From Sphingomonas sp. SCN 67-18 (lineage in GTDB: Bacteria; Pseudomonadota; Alphaproteobacteria; Sphingomonadales; Sphingomonadaceae), in assembly GCF_001724715.1 (NCBI RefSeq), contig NZ_MEFG01000029.1, forward strand, positions 35,034 to 74,452: a stretch of 39,419 nucleotides of DNA, given 5' to 3'. Of this stretch, positions 16,480 through 28,948 are shown piece after piece. Below the pieces are notes generated by a model. It searched no databases. It had not been told where the DNA came from and saw only the letters and a program-made list of their open reading frames with translations. Position 1 is the stretch's first letter. The number at the start of each line of letters is the position of its first letter. Made by a program: the position numbers and the translations under genes.

Positions 16480-17385
16480 TTATTCCGGCACCGCTTCAAG
16501 CCGGATCGGAAAGACGCGCGAACAAAATGCGCAATCGACATGGACGATGCCGTCCGCATCCGCCATGTCGGCGCGCTCCTCGGCCGGGAAACGGCCGATG
16601 ACGTCGGCGATATGCTCGGGGTTGCACCGGCATCCCTTCGCCAGCGCCCCGCCGTCCAGCAGCAGCACCTCATCCTCTTCGTTGAACAGCCGCCAGATCA
16701 GCGTTTCGAACGGCAACGCCGGGTCGATCAGCTCATCGGGCGAGACGGTGCCGGCCAGCGCCTCGACATGTTCCCAATGCCGGTGTCCGTCGCGGGCGTG
16801 GAGGCGTTCACCCCCCGCCTCGCCCTCGGCCAGATGCTGGATCAGCATGCCGCCCGCCACGCAGGGCGCGCCGCTACCCCCGCCGGTGGCGATCCGCACC
16901 AGGCTGGGGATCTGCTCCGACTGGTCGAAATAACGTTCCGCCGCCTCGGCCAGCGATCCGCCCTCCAACGGCACAATGCCCTGATAACGCTCGCCGGACA
17001 CGGACTGGTCAAAGGTGATCGCCAGATAGCCATTGCCGAACAGCGCGAACAGCGATGGGTCCGCCGGAATCTCGGCCAGCCGGTCGGGGTCGTGCTTCAC
17101 ATAGCCGCGCAGCTCGCCGCCGCGATAATCGCAGACAAGCAGGTCGACCGCACCGCCCTGCGTCTGCGCCTGCAGCGTCATCTGGCCGCCATCGTCCTTC
17201 AGCGTCGCGCCGAGCAGCGCCGTCAGCACCAGCGCCTCCGCCAGCAGCTTTTCCAGCACCGGGGGATAGGCGTGGGCCGCCATCACCTGGTCCAGCACCG
17301 GGCCGAGTCGCACCAGCCGCCCGCGCGCATTGCGTGCGGTGATGGTGAAGCCCTGGCAGCGGTCGACGTCGGCCTCCGCGCTCAT
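16480..17385 (-). CDS. hslO: Redox-regulated chaperone Hsp33
   Basis: Cytoplasmic holdase chaperone activated by oxidation. The 301-residue product has the C-terminal zinc-binding redox switch: Cys252-x-Cys254, then Cys285-x2-Cys288 with 30 residues between pairs, within the usual range. The N-terminal domain carries [20 protein letters not shown] and [18 protein letters not shown], typical for the family. The start is the ATG at 17383-17385, which overlaps the argF stop by 4 nt; a longer frame up to 17631 reads antisense of its own operon partner and is rejected. It is the last gene of argD-argF-hslO; this gene order is a familiar one in alphaproteobacteria. Confidence 0.96.
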   Translation of the reverse strand: MSAEADVDRCQGFTITARNARGRLVRLGPVLDQVMAAHAYPPVLEKLLAEALVLTALLGATLKDDGGQMTLQAQTQGGAVDLLVCDYRGGELRGYVKHDPDRLAEIPADPSLFALFGNGYLAITFDQSVSGERYQGIVPLEGGSLAEAAERYFDQSEQIPSLVRIATGGGSGAPCVAGGMLIQHLAEGEAGGERLHARDGHRHWEHVEALAGTVSPDELIDPALPFETLIWRLFNEEDEVLLLDGGALAKGCRCNPEHIADVIGRFPAEERADMADADGIVHVDCAFCSRVFPIRLEAVPE

Positions 17386-18314
17386 CCGATCAGGCCGAAG
17401 CACCAGAGCAGCACGGATTTCTGGGCGTGGAGACGGTTTTCCGCCTCGTCCCACACCACGGAGCGCGGGCCGTCGATCACCTCGTCCGTCACCTCCTCGC
17501 CGCGATGGGCGGGCAGACAATGGAGGAAAAGCGCATCCGGCTTCGCCCGCGCCATCAGCGCCTCGTCCACCTGAAAGGGCATCATCGCCGCCAGCTTCTC
17601 GTCGGCATGCGCCTGCCCCATGGATATCCATGTGTCGGTGACGACGATGTCCGCCCCGGCTACGGCCCCGGCCGCATCGCGGACGGTGCGGATATCCGCC
17701 CCCGCCGCCACCGCCGCCGCGACGATGGCGGGATCAGGATCATAGCCGTCGGGCACGCCGATGCGGACGGCGAACTTCATCAGCCCCGCCGCCTCGACGA
17801 TGGAATGGAGCACATTATTGCCGTCGCCCAGCCACGCCCAGACGGAGCCGGGCAGCGCCTTGCCATGTTCCACCACGGTCAGCAGGTCTGCGACGATCTG
17901 GCAGGGGTGCGAAAGGTCCGTCAGGCCGTTGATGACGGGCACCGTGGCGTGGGCCGCCAGTTCCGTCAGCTTGGCATGATCGTCGGTGCGGATCATGATC
18001 GCGTCGACATAGCGGGAGAGCACGCGCGCGGTGTCCGCAATCGTCTCTCCCCGGCCCAGCTGCATCGAGCCGGCATCCATGACGATGCTGGTGCCGCCCA
18101 GCTGGCGGATCGCCATGTCGAACGACACGCGGGTGCGCGTAGAGCTCTTCTCGAAGATCATCGCCAGCGTGCGGCCGGCGAGCGGCGCATCCGCATCCGC
18201 CTGCCCCCTGGCCCGCCCGGCCCGCGCCGCCTTGCGGTCGATCGCGTCGGCGATCATCGCGGCAATCGCGTCCCCGCCGGCATCGGCGAGGTCGAGGAAA
18301 TGCCGGCTGCTCAT
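17382..18314 (-). CDS. argF: Ornithine carbamoyltransferase
   Basis: Makes citrulline from ornithine and carbamoyl phosphate in arginine synthesis (cytoplasm, usually a trimer). The 310-residue protein carries the carbamoyl-phosphate loop SSTRTRVSF (57-65), [10 protein letters not shown] for carbamoyl binding, and the ornithine/catalytic motif HCLPAHRG (265-272). All expected family signatures and length are present. It overlaps argD upstream (ATGA at 18311-18314) and hslO downstream (17382-17385), so three genes are translated as a chain. Confidence 0.98.
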   Translation of the reverse strand: MSSRHFLDLADAGGDAIAAMIADAIDRKAARAGRARGQADADAPLAGRTLAMIFEKSSTRTRVSFDMAIRQLGGTSIVMDAGSMQLGRGETIADTARVLSRYVDAIMIRTDDHAKLTELAAHATVPVINGLTDLSHPCQIVADLLTVVEHGKALPGSVWAWLGDGNNVLHSIVEAAGLMKFAVRIGVPDGYDPDPAIVAAAVAAGADIRTVRDAAGAVAGADIVVTDTWISMGQAHADEKLAAMMPFQVDEALMARAKPDALFLHCLPAHRGEEVTDEVIDGPRSVVWDEAENRLHAQKSVLLWCFGLIG

Positions 18315-19501
18315 TCGTCGGCCGGCGGAACGTAGGTCCGCGCGCCTTCCGACAGCTTTTCGATGAACTCGGCGATATGCGCTTCCTCGATGATCAGCGG
18401 CGGCAGGATGCGCACCACATTCTCCCCGGCCGCCACCGTGAGCAGGCCGTGATTGTCGCGCAGGTGCGCCACGAAGCGGCGGCTGTCCGATTTCAGCTTC
18501 AACCCCTGCATCAGGCCGATGCCGCGCACCGAATCGAACAGATGGTCATGATTGGGGATAAGCTGCTCCAGCGACTGGCGCAGCCTGTCGCCCATCGCGG
18601 TGACATGGGCCATGAAGCCGTCGGCGAGCACCGCCTCCATCACCGCGCTGCCCGCCGCCATGGCCAGCGGATTGCCGCCATAGGTGCTGCCGTGGGTGCC
18701 GATCACCATGCCCTTGGCCGCCCGCTCGGTGGCAAGGCAGGCGCCCAGCGGAAAGCCGCCGCCAATCCCCTTGGCCGTCGCCATGATGTCCGGCGTGATG
18801 CCATAATGTTCATGGGCGTAGAGCGTGCCGGTGCGGGCGACGCCGCACTGCACCTCGTCAAGCACCAGCATCAGCCCCTTTTCGTCGCAGATCTGGCGCA
18901 GGCCGGCCAGGAATTCCTGCGTCGCCGGGCGGATGCCGCCTTCGCCCTGCACCGGCTCGACCAGGAAACCGGCCGTGCCGTCGTTCACCGCCGCCCGGGC
19001 CGCGTCCAGATCGTTGAACGGCACGACGACGAAGCCGGGCAGCAGCGGCTCGAAGCCCTTGCGCAGCTTGTCCTGATCGGTCGCGCTGATCGTGCCGATG
19101 GTGCGGCCGTGAAAGGCGTTGGAGAAGGTGATGATGGTGTTGCGCTGCGGATTGCCGTCCGCAAAATGGAAGCGCCGGGCCGTCTTGATGGCGCATTCCA
19201 CCGCTTCCGCACCGGAATTGGTGAAGAACACGGTGTCCGCGAAGGTGTTGTCGACCAGCGTCTGCGCCAGCTTTTCACCCTGCGGGCTGCCATAGAGGTT
19301 GGACACGTGCATCAGCGTCGCCACCTGGTCCTGCACCGCCTTGATATAGTCGGGGTGGCTGTGGCCCAGCAGGTTCACCGCGATGCCGCTGGCGAAATCC
19401 AGATAACGCTCCCCGCGCTCGCCGATCAGATAGCAGCCCTCGCCCTTCACCGGTCGCACGTCGCACCGCGGGTAAACGGGCATCAGCGGGGTGATGGTCA
19501 T
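18311..19501 (-). CDS. argD: Acetylornithine/succinyldiaminopimelate aminotransferase
   Basis: PLP enzyme that transaminates N-acetylglutamate semialdehyde to N-acetylornithine in arginine synthesis and can also serve the lysine pathway. The 396-residue product shows [16 protein letters not shown] (95-110), the [11 protein letters not shown] cofactor segment (127-137), the aspartate in [14 protein letters not shown] (212-225), and the Schiff-base lysine in [14 protein letters not shown] (Lys244). The ATG at 19499-19501 follows AAAGGAG with about 9 nt spacing. The frame remains open upstream to 19699 but that part crosses the promoter and hairpin described separately. First gene of the argD-argF-hslO operon. 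Confidence 0.97.
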   Translation of the reverse strand: MTITPLMPVYPRCDVRPVKGEGCYLIGERGERYLDFASGIAVNLLGHSHPDYIKAVQDQVATLMHVSNLYGSPQGEKLAQTLVDNTFADTVFFTNSGAEAVECAIKTARRFHFADGNPQRNTIITFSNAFHGRTIGTISATDQDKLRKGFEPLLPGFVVVPFNDLDAARAAVNDGTAGFLVEPVQGEGGIRPATQEFLAGLRQICDEKGLMLVLDEVQCGVARTGTLYAHEHYGITPDIMATAKGIGGGFPLGACLATERAAKGMVIGTHGSTYGGNPLAMAAGSAVMEAVLADGFMAHVTAMGDRLRQSLEQLIPNHDHLFDSVRGIGLMQGLKLKSDSRRFVAHLRDNHGLLTVAAGENVVRILPPLIIEEAHIAEFIEKLSEGARTYVPPADE

Positions 19502-19547
19502 GGCGGCAAGCTCCTTTTCAAGCTCGGGGAATAAGGCTCCGAAATGC

Positions 19548-19575
19548 AAAAAGGCGACGCGCGATGCGGTCGCCT
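19548..19575 (-). terminator. Terminator/attenuator-like hairpin in argD leader
   Basis: On the minus strand AGGCGAC (complement of 19569-19575) pairs with GTCGCCT (19552-19558) across a 10-nt loop, followed by a five-T run. It is 47 nt before the argD start. It may end the upstream permease transcript, but the promoter candidate at 19589-19618 would place it inside the argD leader. Confidence 0.6.
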
Positions 19576-19588
19576 GGCGATAGCGCGG

Positions 19589-19618
19589 CCTATACGATTG
19601 GCGGCCGGGGCGCGTCAA
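19589..19618 (-). promoter_or_regulatory. Candidate housekeeping promoter of argD-argF-hslO
   Basis: On the minus strand TTGACG (complement of 19613-19618), an 18-nt spacer, and TATAGG (complement of 19589-19594) resemble a sigma-70 type promoter. The start of transcription would be near 19582, giving a leader of about 80 nt that contains the hairpin at 19548-19575. Based only on consensus matching. Confidence 0.5.
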
Positions 19619-19656
19619 CGCGCGGAAGGGCGGCGGATGACGCCCGCCGGGCGGGG

Positions 19657-20502
19657 TCAGCCCTTCAGCTTCCACCCCGTTCTGAGCAGCGCATAGCATA
19701 GCCCGCCAAGCGCGATATTGGCCGCCAGCAGCACCAGCGCCCCGGCGACGACCGGCGAATCGGCGACGCCCAGAAAGCCGTAGCGAAAGCCGGAGATGAT
19801 GTAGAAGAACGGGTTGGCGTGGCTGATCGCCTGAAAGGTCGGCGCCAGCTTGTCAACCGAATAGAAAGTGCCGGAAAGCAGGGCCAGCGGCGCCACCACG
19901 AAATTGGTGACCGCGGCCGAATGATCGAATTTCTCCGCCCAGATGGAGGTCAGCACGCCAAGGAAGGAGAGGAAGAGCGAACCCATCAGCCCGAACCACA
20001 GGATCGCCCAGCCATGGCGCGGGGTCACGTGCACGCCGGGCCACAGCAGCATCGCCGCCCACACCGTCAGCCCCACCAATATGGCGCGGGTGACCGCGGC
20101 CAGCGACAGCCCGGCCAGCAGTTCCGCGCTGGACAGCGGCGGCATCAGATAATCGACGATGGTCCCCTGCATCTTGCCGACCAGCAGCGAAAAGCTGGAA
20201 TTGGCGAAGGCGTTCTGCATCATGCCCATGACGATAAGCCCGGGCGCGATGAAATCGGCAAAGGGAACGCCCATCACCACGCGCGCGGAAGCTGCGCCCC
20301 CGCCCGCGCCGCCCAGCGCGACCGTGAAAATCACCAGAAAGAGCAGGGTCGTCAGCGCCGGCGCCCAGATGGTCTGGAGCTGGACCTTGAAGAAACGCCT
20401 CACCTCCTTCACATAGAGGGTGCGGAGCCCCGGCCAGTTGACGCGCTTGATCGTCGGCACGCCGGGCGCGAAGCGGATTCCGGATCGGGGCTGGTCGTTC
20501 AT
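19657..20502 (-). CDS. ABC-2 type transporter permease
   Basis: Inner-membrane permease of an ABC-2 exporter, 281 residues, with about six hydrophobic helices. The central segment GMMQNAFANSSFSLLVGKMQGTI (reading across the third helix) followed by DYLMPPLSSAELLAGLSLAAVTRA is characteristic of the YadH/NodJ-like group of permeases. The substrate is unknown. No ATP-binding partner is adjacent: the neighbours are gcrA (divergent, 68 bp between starts) and argD. Either the ATPase gene is elsewhere, or it acts with another system's ATPase. Start codon ATG at 20500-20502; the frame ends 155 bp before argD. Confidence 0.92.
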   Translation of the reverse strand: MNDQPRSGIRFAPGVPTIKRVNWPGLRTLYVKEVRRFFKVQLQTIWAPALTTLLFLVIFTVALGGAGGGAASARVVMGVPFADFIAPGLIVMGMMQNAFANSSFSLLVGKMQGTIVDYLMPPLSSAELLAGLSLAAVTRAILVGLTVWAAMLLWPGVHVTPRHGWAILWFGLMGSLFLSFLGVLTSIWAEKFDHSAAVTNFVVAPLALLSGTFYSVDKLAPTFQAISHANPFFYIISGFRYGFLGVADSPVVAGALVLLAANIALGGLCYALLRTGWKLKG

Positions 20503-20570
20503 CGATTGATCGCCTATCGGCAGTCGGCTTCGCCCGCAAGGCGGACAAGAGAATTCATTTAGGGAACATC

Positions 20571-21242
20571 ATGGCCTGGACCGACGAGCGCATCGATCAG
20601 CTCAAGAACATGTGGGAAAAGGGCCTGACCGCCAGCCAGATCGCCGAGGAACTGGGCGGGGTCAGCCGGAATGCGGTGATCGGCAAGGCGCATCGCCTTG
20701 GCCTTCAGGCGCGCCCATCGCCGGTCAAGGAAAAGGACGGCGGATCGGCCGCGCCCAAAAAGGCCGCAGCGCCACGCGCCGCAGCGCCACGGGAGGCCGC
20801 GCCCCAGGCGCCGCGCGAACACACGCCCGCGCCGCCTCCGCCGCCCGCGCCCGCCGCCGCCGCGCCGGAGCGGACTGAAGATGCGGATGCCGCCGGCAAT
20901 CAACAGCCCGTGCTGCGCTCCATCGGCCCCGGCGGCTTCATGCGCCAGGGCCCGGGCGACCAGCAGCCGCCGATTCCGCCGGCCCCGCCGCGCCGCCTGG
21001 TGCCCGCGCGGCCCAGCGCAGACATGGCGTCCAAGACCAGCCTGCTCGATCTCAACGACAAGATCTGCAAATGGCCGCTCGGCCACCCCGGCGAGCCGGA
21101 TTTCCATTTCTGCGGCAAGCCGGTGAACCCGGGCTTCCCCTATTGCGTCACCCATTGCGGCCAGGCCTATCAGGCCCAGCTGCCCCGCCGTGACCGCCGC
21201 GCGCCGCCGCCGCTGCCCTTTGGCGGGCCGCGCGTCCGCTGA
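20571..21242 (+). CDS. gcrA: GcrA cell-cycle regulator
   Basis: Alphaproteobacterial sigma-70 cofactor that, in Caulobacter, activates genes whose promoters carry CcrM-methylated GANTC sites, driving S-phase and division genes. The 223-residue product begins MAWTDERIDQLKNMWEKGL and has the N-terminal helix-turn-helix with ASQIAEELGGVSRNAVIGKAHRLGL (about 22-45), the classical GcrA signature. A long Pro/Ala-rich linker (about 50-140) leads to a C-terminal conserved part with KICKWPLG, HFCGKPV and PYCVTHC that contains cysteines possibly binding metal or sigma-70. The linker is longer than in Caulobacter (173 residues in total there). An AGGGA ribosome site precedes the ATG. The end is 12 nt from the convergent PAS gene. 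Confidence 0.96.
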   Translation: MAWTDERIDQLKNMWEKGLTASQIAEELGGVSRNAVIGKAHRLGLQARPSPVKEKDGGSAAPKKAAAPRAAAPREAAPQAPREHTPAPPPPPAPAAAAPERTEDADAAGNQQPVLRSIGPGGFMRQGPGDQQPPIPPAPPRRLVPARPSADMASKTSLLDLNDKICKWPLGHPGEPDFHFCGKPVNPGFPYCVTHCGQAYQAQLPRRDRRAPPPLPFGGPRVR

Positions 21243-21254
21243 CCCCATAGGCGG

Positions 21255-22151
21255 CTAGGCTTCGCCCGCCGCCCTGCGCGGGGTGACGAGCAGGGCCAGC
21301 CCGTCTATCGAAAAGGCGTTGCGGGTGGCGGCGAGCGCGATCGTCACCGGGATTTCAGCGCCCTTGCGGGTCATGAACTCGCTGTCCAGCGCCACCGCGC
21401 TGCCGCCCGACAGCACCGTCTCTATCCCCTCGCCCACCGCGACGCGCCGGCCGATCGGCACCAGATCGGTCAGCCGCGCATTGGCGAGATGCTGGGCATC
21501 GAAGCCGAGCATCGCCAGCAGCGCATCGCTGACCTGCGCAAAGGTGCCCCGCATGGTCAGCCGCGCCGTGCCCGCCTGCCCGTGCGCCGCCATCATCGCC
21601 TGCACCGCCTCGCCTTCCGCAATCTGCGTGCGGGTCTGCAGATCATCGTCGATCCGCGCGAACAGATAGCCGACGCCGCCATCATAGGGGAAAGCGTCGA
21701 CCCGGATGGTCTGGCCCTCATAAAGGTCGGACGGCGCCTCGAACGAGGCCGGTTCCCCGGTCCGCACGATGCGGGAGAAAATGCGGCTCATCACGGATTC
21801 GGTCAGCGCCGGATAGAGATCGATCAGCCGCGCCCCGGCCAATGCGTCGGCGCTGCGCTGGAAATAGAGCTCCGCCGCCCGGTTGGCCAGCTTCACAGTC
21901 AATTCCCCGTCCAGCGCGACGAAGCCCTGCGAAAGCTGGTGCAGCAACTGGGTCAGCCCGCCCGCCGCCGATGCGGGCCGCACCTCTATGCCGGCCTTCA
22001 GCTGGCTATATGCGTCCGTAGAGATCAGCACGGTGCGCGGGCGCCCGTGATTGGTGACGATCACCGGTTCATGCATGGCCCGATCCTGCCACAGGCCGAA
22101 ATTGCGGCACAGATCCGCGGCCGCCGCGCTGGTCAACGATCCACTCGCCAT
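21255..22151 (-). CDS. Phd/YefM-like domain fused to two PAS domains
   Basis: Probable sensor-regulator, 298 residues, not recognised as a named gene. Residues about 5-55 look like a Phd/YefM antitoxin DNA-binding domain: SLTSAAAADLCRNFG, then EPVIVTNHGRPRTVLIS and DAYSQL, the pattern seen in antitoxins of type II toxin-antitoxin systems. This is followed by one PAS-like domain (about 66-170, with GFVALDGELTVKLANRAAEL) and a second (about 190-292, with MLGFDAQHLANARLTDLVP and ITRKGAEIPV-like text). No toxin ORF is adjacent. It is divergent from the TadE operon across 227 bp. An alternative start at Met26 (22076) would lose half of the DNA-binding domain, so I keep 22151. Confidence 0.85.
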   Translation of the reverse strand: MASGSLTSAAAADLCRNFGLWQDRAMHEPVIVTNHGRPRTVLISTDAYSQLKAGIEVRPASAAGGLTQLLHQLSQGFVALDGELTVKLANRAAELYFQRSADALAGARLIDLYPALTESVMSRIFSRIVRTGEPASFEAPSDLYEGQTIRVDAFPYDGGVGYLFARIDDDLQTRTQIAEGEAVQAMMAAHGQAGTARLTMRGTFAQVSDALLAMLGFDAQHLANARLTDLVPIGRRVAVGEGIETVLSGGSAVALDSEFMTRKGAEIPVTIALAATRNAFSIDGLALLVTPRRAAGEA

Positions 22152-22242
22152 CGCTCTTCATCTCCATATTGCTCAAATCACGCAGCCTGCGCGTGCGGCA
22201 ACGCCACGCCACCATCACCCCGTTCACCATCGCGCCCAGCCC

Positions 22243-22268
22243 GGAACGCCGGAATGGCAGGCATGGTT
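22243..22268 (+). promoter_or_regulatory. Candidate EcfG-like promoter of Tad/cyclase operon
   Basis: GGAAC (22243-22247), 17 nt, then GGTT (22265-22268): one mismatch from the EcfG consensus GGAAC-N16/17-CGTT. The operon start codon is at 22379, giving a leader of about 105 nt. The same stretch has GTTAAC, overlapping half of a CtrA-type TTAA site. The remainder of the 227-bp gap shows no gene. Confidence 0.35.
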
Positions 22269-22378
22269 AACGGGCATATTGTTCCAGTGTTTCCAGCGAT
22301 TTGCGCAAGTGAAGAACAAACCGTTCTGAACCTTGTTGCCCCCGATAGTGCCCGGCCAACGGATGCAACGGGTGGGCA

Positions 22379-22819
22379 ATGGGACAATTGCTGGTCGTCA
22401 GACTGAACGGGTTTCGCCGCCGCCTCGCCGCGTGCCGGCGGGGCGCGAGCATCGTCGAATTCGCATTCGTCCTGCCGATATTGGCGACGATGCTGTTCGG
22501 CGTGCTGATGTACGGCAATTATTTTTTCCTGGCCCACAATGTCCAGCAGCTCGCCAACGATGCGGCGCGATCGTCCATCGCCGGGCTGACCAGCAAGGAA
22601 CGGGCGGATCTGGCCAATGAAACGGTGATGGTGGAGGCCAGCAACGGCCTGCCCATCGACATCGCCCGGCTGCAGATCGCGCTGACCGACCATGACCAGT
22701 TCGTCACCGTGCGGGTCAGCTACGACGCATCGGATTCCAGCATTTTCAGGGTCGGCCTGCTGCCGCTGCCGGACCCGGTGATCAGCCGGACGGCCGCCGT
22801 CCGCATGGGAGGATTGTGA
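22379..22819 (+). CDS. TadE-like pseudopilin
   Basis: TadE-family protein, 146 residues, of the Flp/Tad type IVc pilus system or a related secretion complex. A short basic N-terminus (LNGFRRRLAACRRGASIVEF) leads to a single transmembrane helix at about 27-49, with the pilin-like glutamate in ASIVEFAFVLPIL, which the prepilin peptidase often recognises. The C-terminal half is the periplasmic domain. The start is ATG at 22379 with a GGGTGGG just upstream. It overlaps the TadG gene by a single base (TGATG at 22817-22821). No tadA, tadB, tadC or flp gene is visible here, so the assembly machinery must be elsewhere if it is used. Confidence 0.9.
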   Translation: MGQLLVVRLNGFRRRLAACRRGASIVEFAFVLPILATMLFGVLMYGNYFFLAHNVQQLANDAARSSIAGLTSKERADLANETVMVEASNGLPIDIARLQIALTDHDQFVTVRVSYDASDSSIFRVGLLPLPDPVISRTAAVRMGGL

Positions 22820-24476
22820 TGGGCCGGACTTTCCTTGCCGGGCTGGCGCGCGACACGGGCGGCGGCGTGACGATGATCACGGCGGGCGCGATGACCATGA
22901 TGATGGGGTGCGCGGCCTTTGCCGTCGACCTCGGCTCCATCTACGTCCATGCCCGCGAATTGCAGGGCATTGCCGATGCGGCGGCGCTGGCGGCGGCGAC
23001 CAATCTGGACGATCCGCGCGGCGCCGCGCAGGCGGCGGTGGAGGCCAATGGATGGGACGGGCCGGTGACCATCGCCATCGAGACCGGCAATTATCGTTTC
23101 GACACCGCGATCGCCCGGAAATCGCGCTTTCTCGCCGGCGGGGCAAGCCCGGACGCGGTGCGCGTGCGGCTGACATCGCAGGCGCCGGTGCATTTCGCGC
23201 TGGCATGGCTGGACCGGGGATCGGTGGATATCGAGCGCGCGGCCACTGCGTCGCGGGCAAAGCTGGCGGCCTTTTCCATCGGCAGCCGGCTGGCGGCCAT
23301 CGATGGCGGGCTGGCCGGGCAATATCTGTCCCAGCTTGCCGGCATCAACCTCAATCTCTCCGTTATGGACTATAATGCGTTGCTCAGCGCCGACGTCGAT
23401 CTGCTGTCCTTCTCCGAAGCGCTGGGCAGCCAGATCGACGTCACCGCGCTCAGTTTCGACGAGATATTGGCCAGCAAGGTCGCCGCGCCCAAGGCTTTCT
23501 CCGCGCTGGCGGCGGCGCTGGACGCCAAGGGGGAGGCGCAGGCCGCCAGCGCCGCCCGCCAGATCGCGAGCCGCATTCCCGGCACCCAGATAGACCTGTC
23601 CAGGCTGATCGACCTCGGCCCCTATGGCGCGCAGGACCATGCCGGCCGCGCCGCCAGCGTGGAAACCGGCAGCTATGCGCTGACGGAGGCGATGCTGGAA
23701 CTGGCCGGCGGCAACCGGCAGGTGAAGCTGGACCTTGGCGCCAGCGTGCCCGGGCTGGCCAGCACCAGCGTGTGGATCGCGGTGGGCGATCGCCCGGCCA
23801 ATTCGCCCTGGCTGACGGTCACGGATCGCGGCGAAACCATCGTCCGCACCGCGCAGACCCGTATTTTCATCGACGCGCAGGCACCGGGCAGCGCATTGCT
23901 GAAGGGGCTGGGCATCGGATCGGTCCGCGTGCCGTTGTTCGTCGAACTGGCGAGCGCGGAGGCGAAACTGAACGATATCCAGTGCGGATCGGCGCTGACC
24001 GGCCGCTCGGTGAAGCTGGACGTGCGGCCCAGCGTCGGCCACATCTCGGTCGCCGACATCGATACGAGCAAGATCGACGACCACAAGACGGCGCTGGCGG
24101 AAAAACCGGCGGTCATCGCGTCCACCCTGCTGCTGAAGGTGAAGGGCCAGTCGCGCACCGATGTGGGCGGGCTCAACTGGCAGACGGTTGGGTTCAACGC
24201 CGACGATATCGCGAAGCATAATGTGAAGACGGTGTCGACCAACGACATCATCGCCGGGGTGGCCGCGTCGCTGGGCAAGGTGGGGCTGACCGTCGACGTG
24301 CTTGGCCTGCCGATCAACACCGCGCCGATCACCAGCGCGCTGGGCGCACAACTGGCCGCGCTGGCCGGGCCGCTGGATGCGCTGCTCAACACGCTGACCG
24401 ACGTGGCCGGGGCCAAGCTGGGTCAGGCGGACGTCAGGATCAACGGGGTGCGCTGCGGCCAGCCGGCGCTGGTGGC

Positions 24477-24480
<4 letters not shown>
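22819..24480 (+). CDS. TadG-like pilus assembly protein
   Basis: Large TadG-type protein, 553 residues, probably membrane-anchored with a long periplasmic C-terminus. The N-terminal region (DTGGGVTMITAGAMTMMMGCAAFAVDLGSIY) is a TadE/G-like transmembrane segment at about 9-37, followed by HARELQGIADAAALAAATNL, the usual coiled start. The C-terminal 450 residues resemble DUF2134-type regions with repeated short hydrophobic and Asp/Ser-rich segments; no von Willebrand domain is evident. I chose the ATG at 22819 because GGAGG at 22808-22812 gives 6-nt spacing; the GTG at 22816 would be too close. Its end overlaps the cyclase gene by ATGA. Confidence 0.87.
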
Positions 24481-28083
<3,603 letters not shown>

Positions 28084-28096
28084 CCTCCGCCGGCCG

Positions 28097-28876
28097 CTAA
28101 CCGGCCCGCCGCACCCAGCAGCGCGTCACCATCACAGGCCGGAAACCGAGCTTCGCATAGAGATGGCGCGCCGGTTCCCCCATCAGCGCGCCCAGAAAGA
28201 CGCAGGAACAGCCCTGCGCCTCCAGCAGCGCCGCGAAATGGGCGATCAGCGCAGAGGCGATGCCCCGCCCGCGATAAGCCGCCAGCGTGAACAGATCCTC
28301 GATCATCCCCGCGCCGGAGGGTGCGGCCGCCAGCGCGCCATAAGCGACGGCGCGACCGTCCAGATAAACGAGGTGAAAGCGATAGGGGCCGTCCTTCGCC
28401 CGGTAACCGGCCAGCACCGCATCGGTCTGCGCGGACGAAAGCCGCACGCCGCCGGTGCGTCCACCCTCCTCATGGTCCCGACGGACCAGCTCCGCGAGCG
28501 CCCGCCAGCCCGCCGCGTCGGCAATCGGCACGATATCCCCACGGGGCGCGACCGCCAGCCGCCCCTCAAGCACCATCTGGATGGTCGCCAGCTGCTCGAC
28601 ATAGCCGTCGAGCGCCAGCCGCGCGACGAAGGGGGCCGGCGTATCGGGGTCGCTATGAACCACCCGCCACGCGCTATGGGCCAGGTGCCGATCCATCTCC
28701 GCCAGCAATGCCGCGATCTCATCCGGCCGCGCGGCGGTCACCGCATCGGCATGGTTGGCGTCCCATATATCGGGATGATCCGCGTTCGAGACGATCCGGC
28801 CGTGCGGCAGCTGGATCACCCGATTGCCGAGCCCGCGCTGCCAGCGATAGGCGTCGATGATGCGTCCCGCCTCCAT
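28097..28876 (-). CDS. GNAT-family N-acetyltransferase
   Basis: Acetyl-CoA-dependent acetyltransferase of unknown substrate, 259 residues from the ATG at 28874-28876. The C-terminal half is a GNAT domain (about 125-250): motif A appears as FTLAAYRGRGIASALIAHF, and motif B as EPARHLYAKLGFRPV. The N-terminal 110 residues form a separate part (ADHPDIWDANHADAV and DRHLAHSAWRVVHSD) that suggests a tandem or divergent first GNAT-like domain. A GGAGGGAAGG lies directly before the chosen start; an ATG 39 nt further upstream (28915) is less likely. It is separated from the LysR gene by 72 bp and could share its transcript. Confidence 0.87.
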   Translation of the reverse strand: MEAGRIIDAYRWQRGLGNRVIQLPHGRIVSNADHPDIWDANHADAVTAARPDEIAALLAEMDRHLAHSAWRVVHSDPDTPAPFVARLALDGYVEQLATIQMVLEGRLAVAPRGDIVPIADAAGWRALAELVRRDHEEGGRTGGVRLSSAQTDAVLAGYRAKDGPYRFHLVYLDGRAVAYGALAAAPSGAGMIEDLFTLAAYRGRGIASALIAHFAALLEAQGCSCVFLGALMGEPARHLYAKLGFRPVMVTRCWVRRAG

Positions 28877-28948
28877 GGCCCCTTCCCTCCGCCGGGCGAG
28901 GATATCCGACGACAAGCGGCTATGAAAGCGCCGAAAACTCCCGCGAAC

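Noticed and set aside
20562-20590. GGAAC upstream of gcrA as an EcfG -35 box.
   Set aside because: No CGTT 16-17 nt later, and the position overlaps the ribosome site and start codon.
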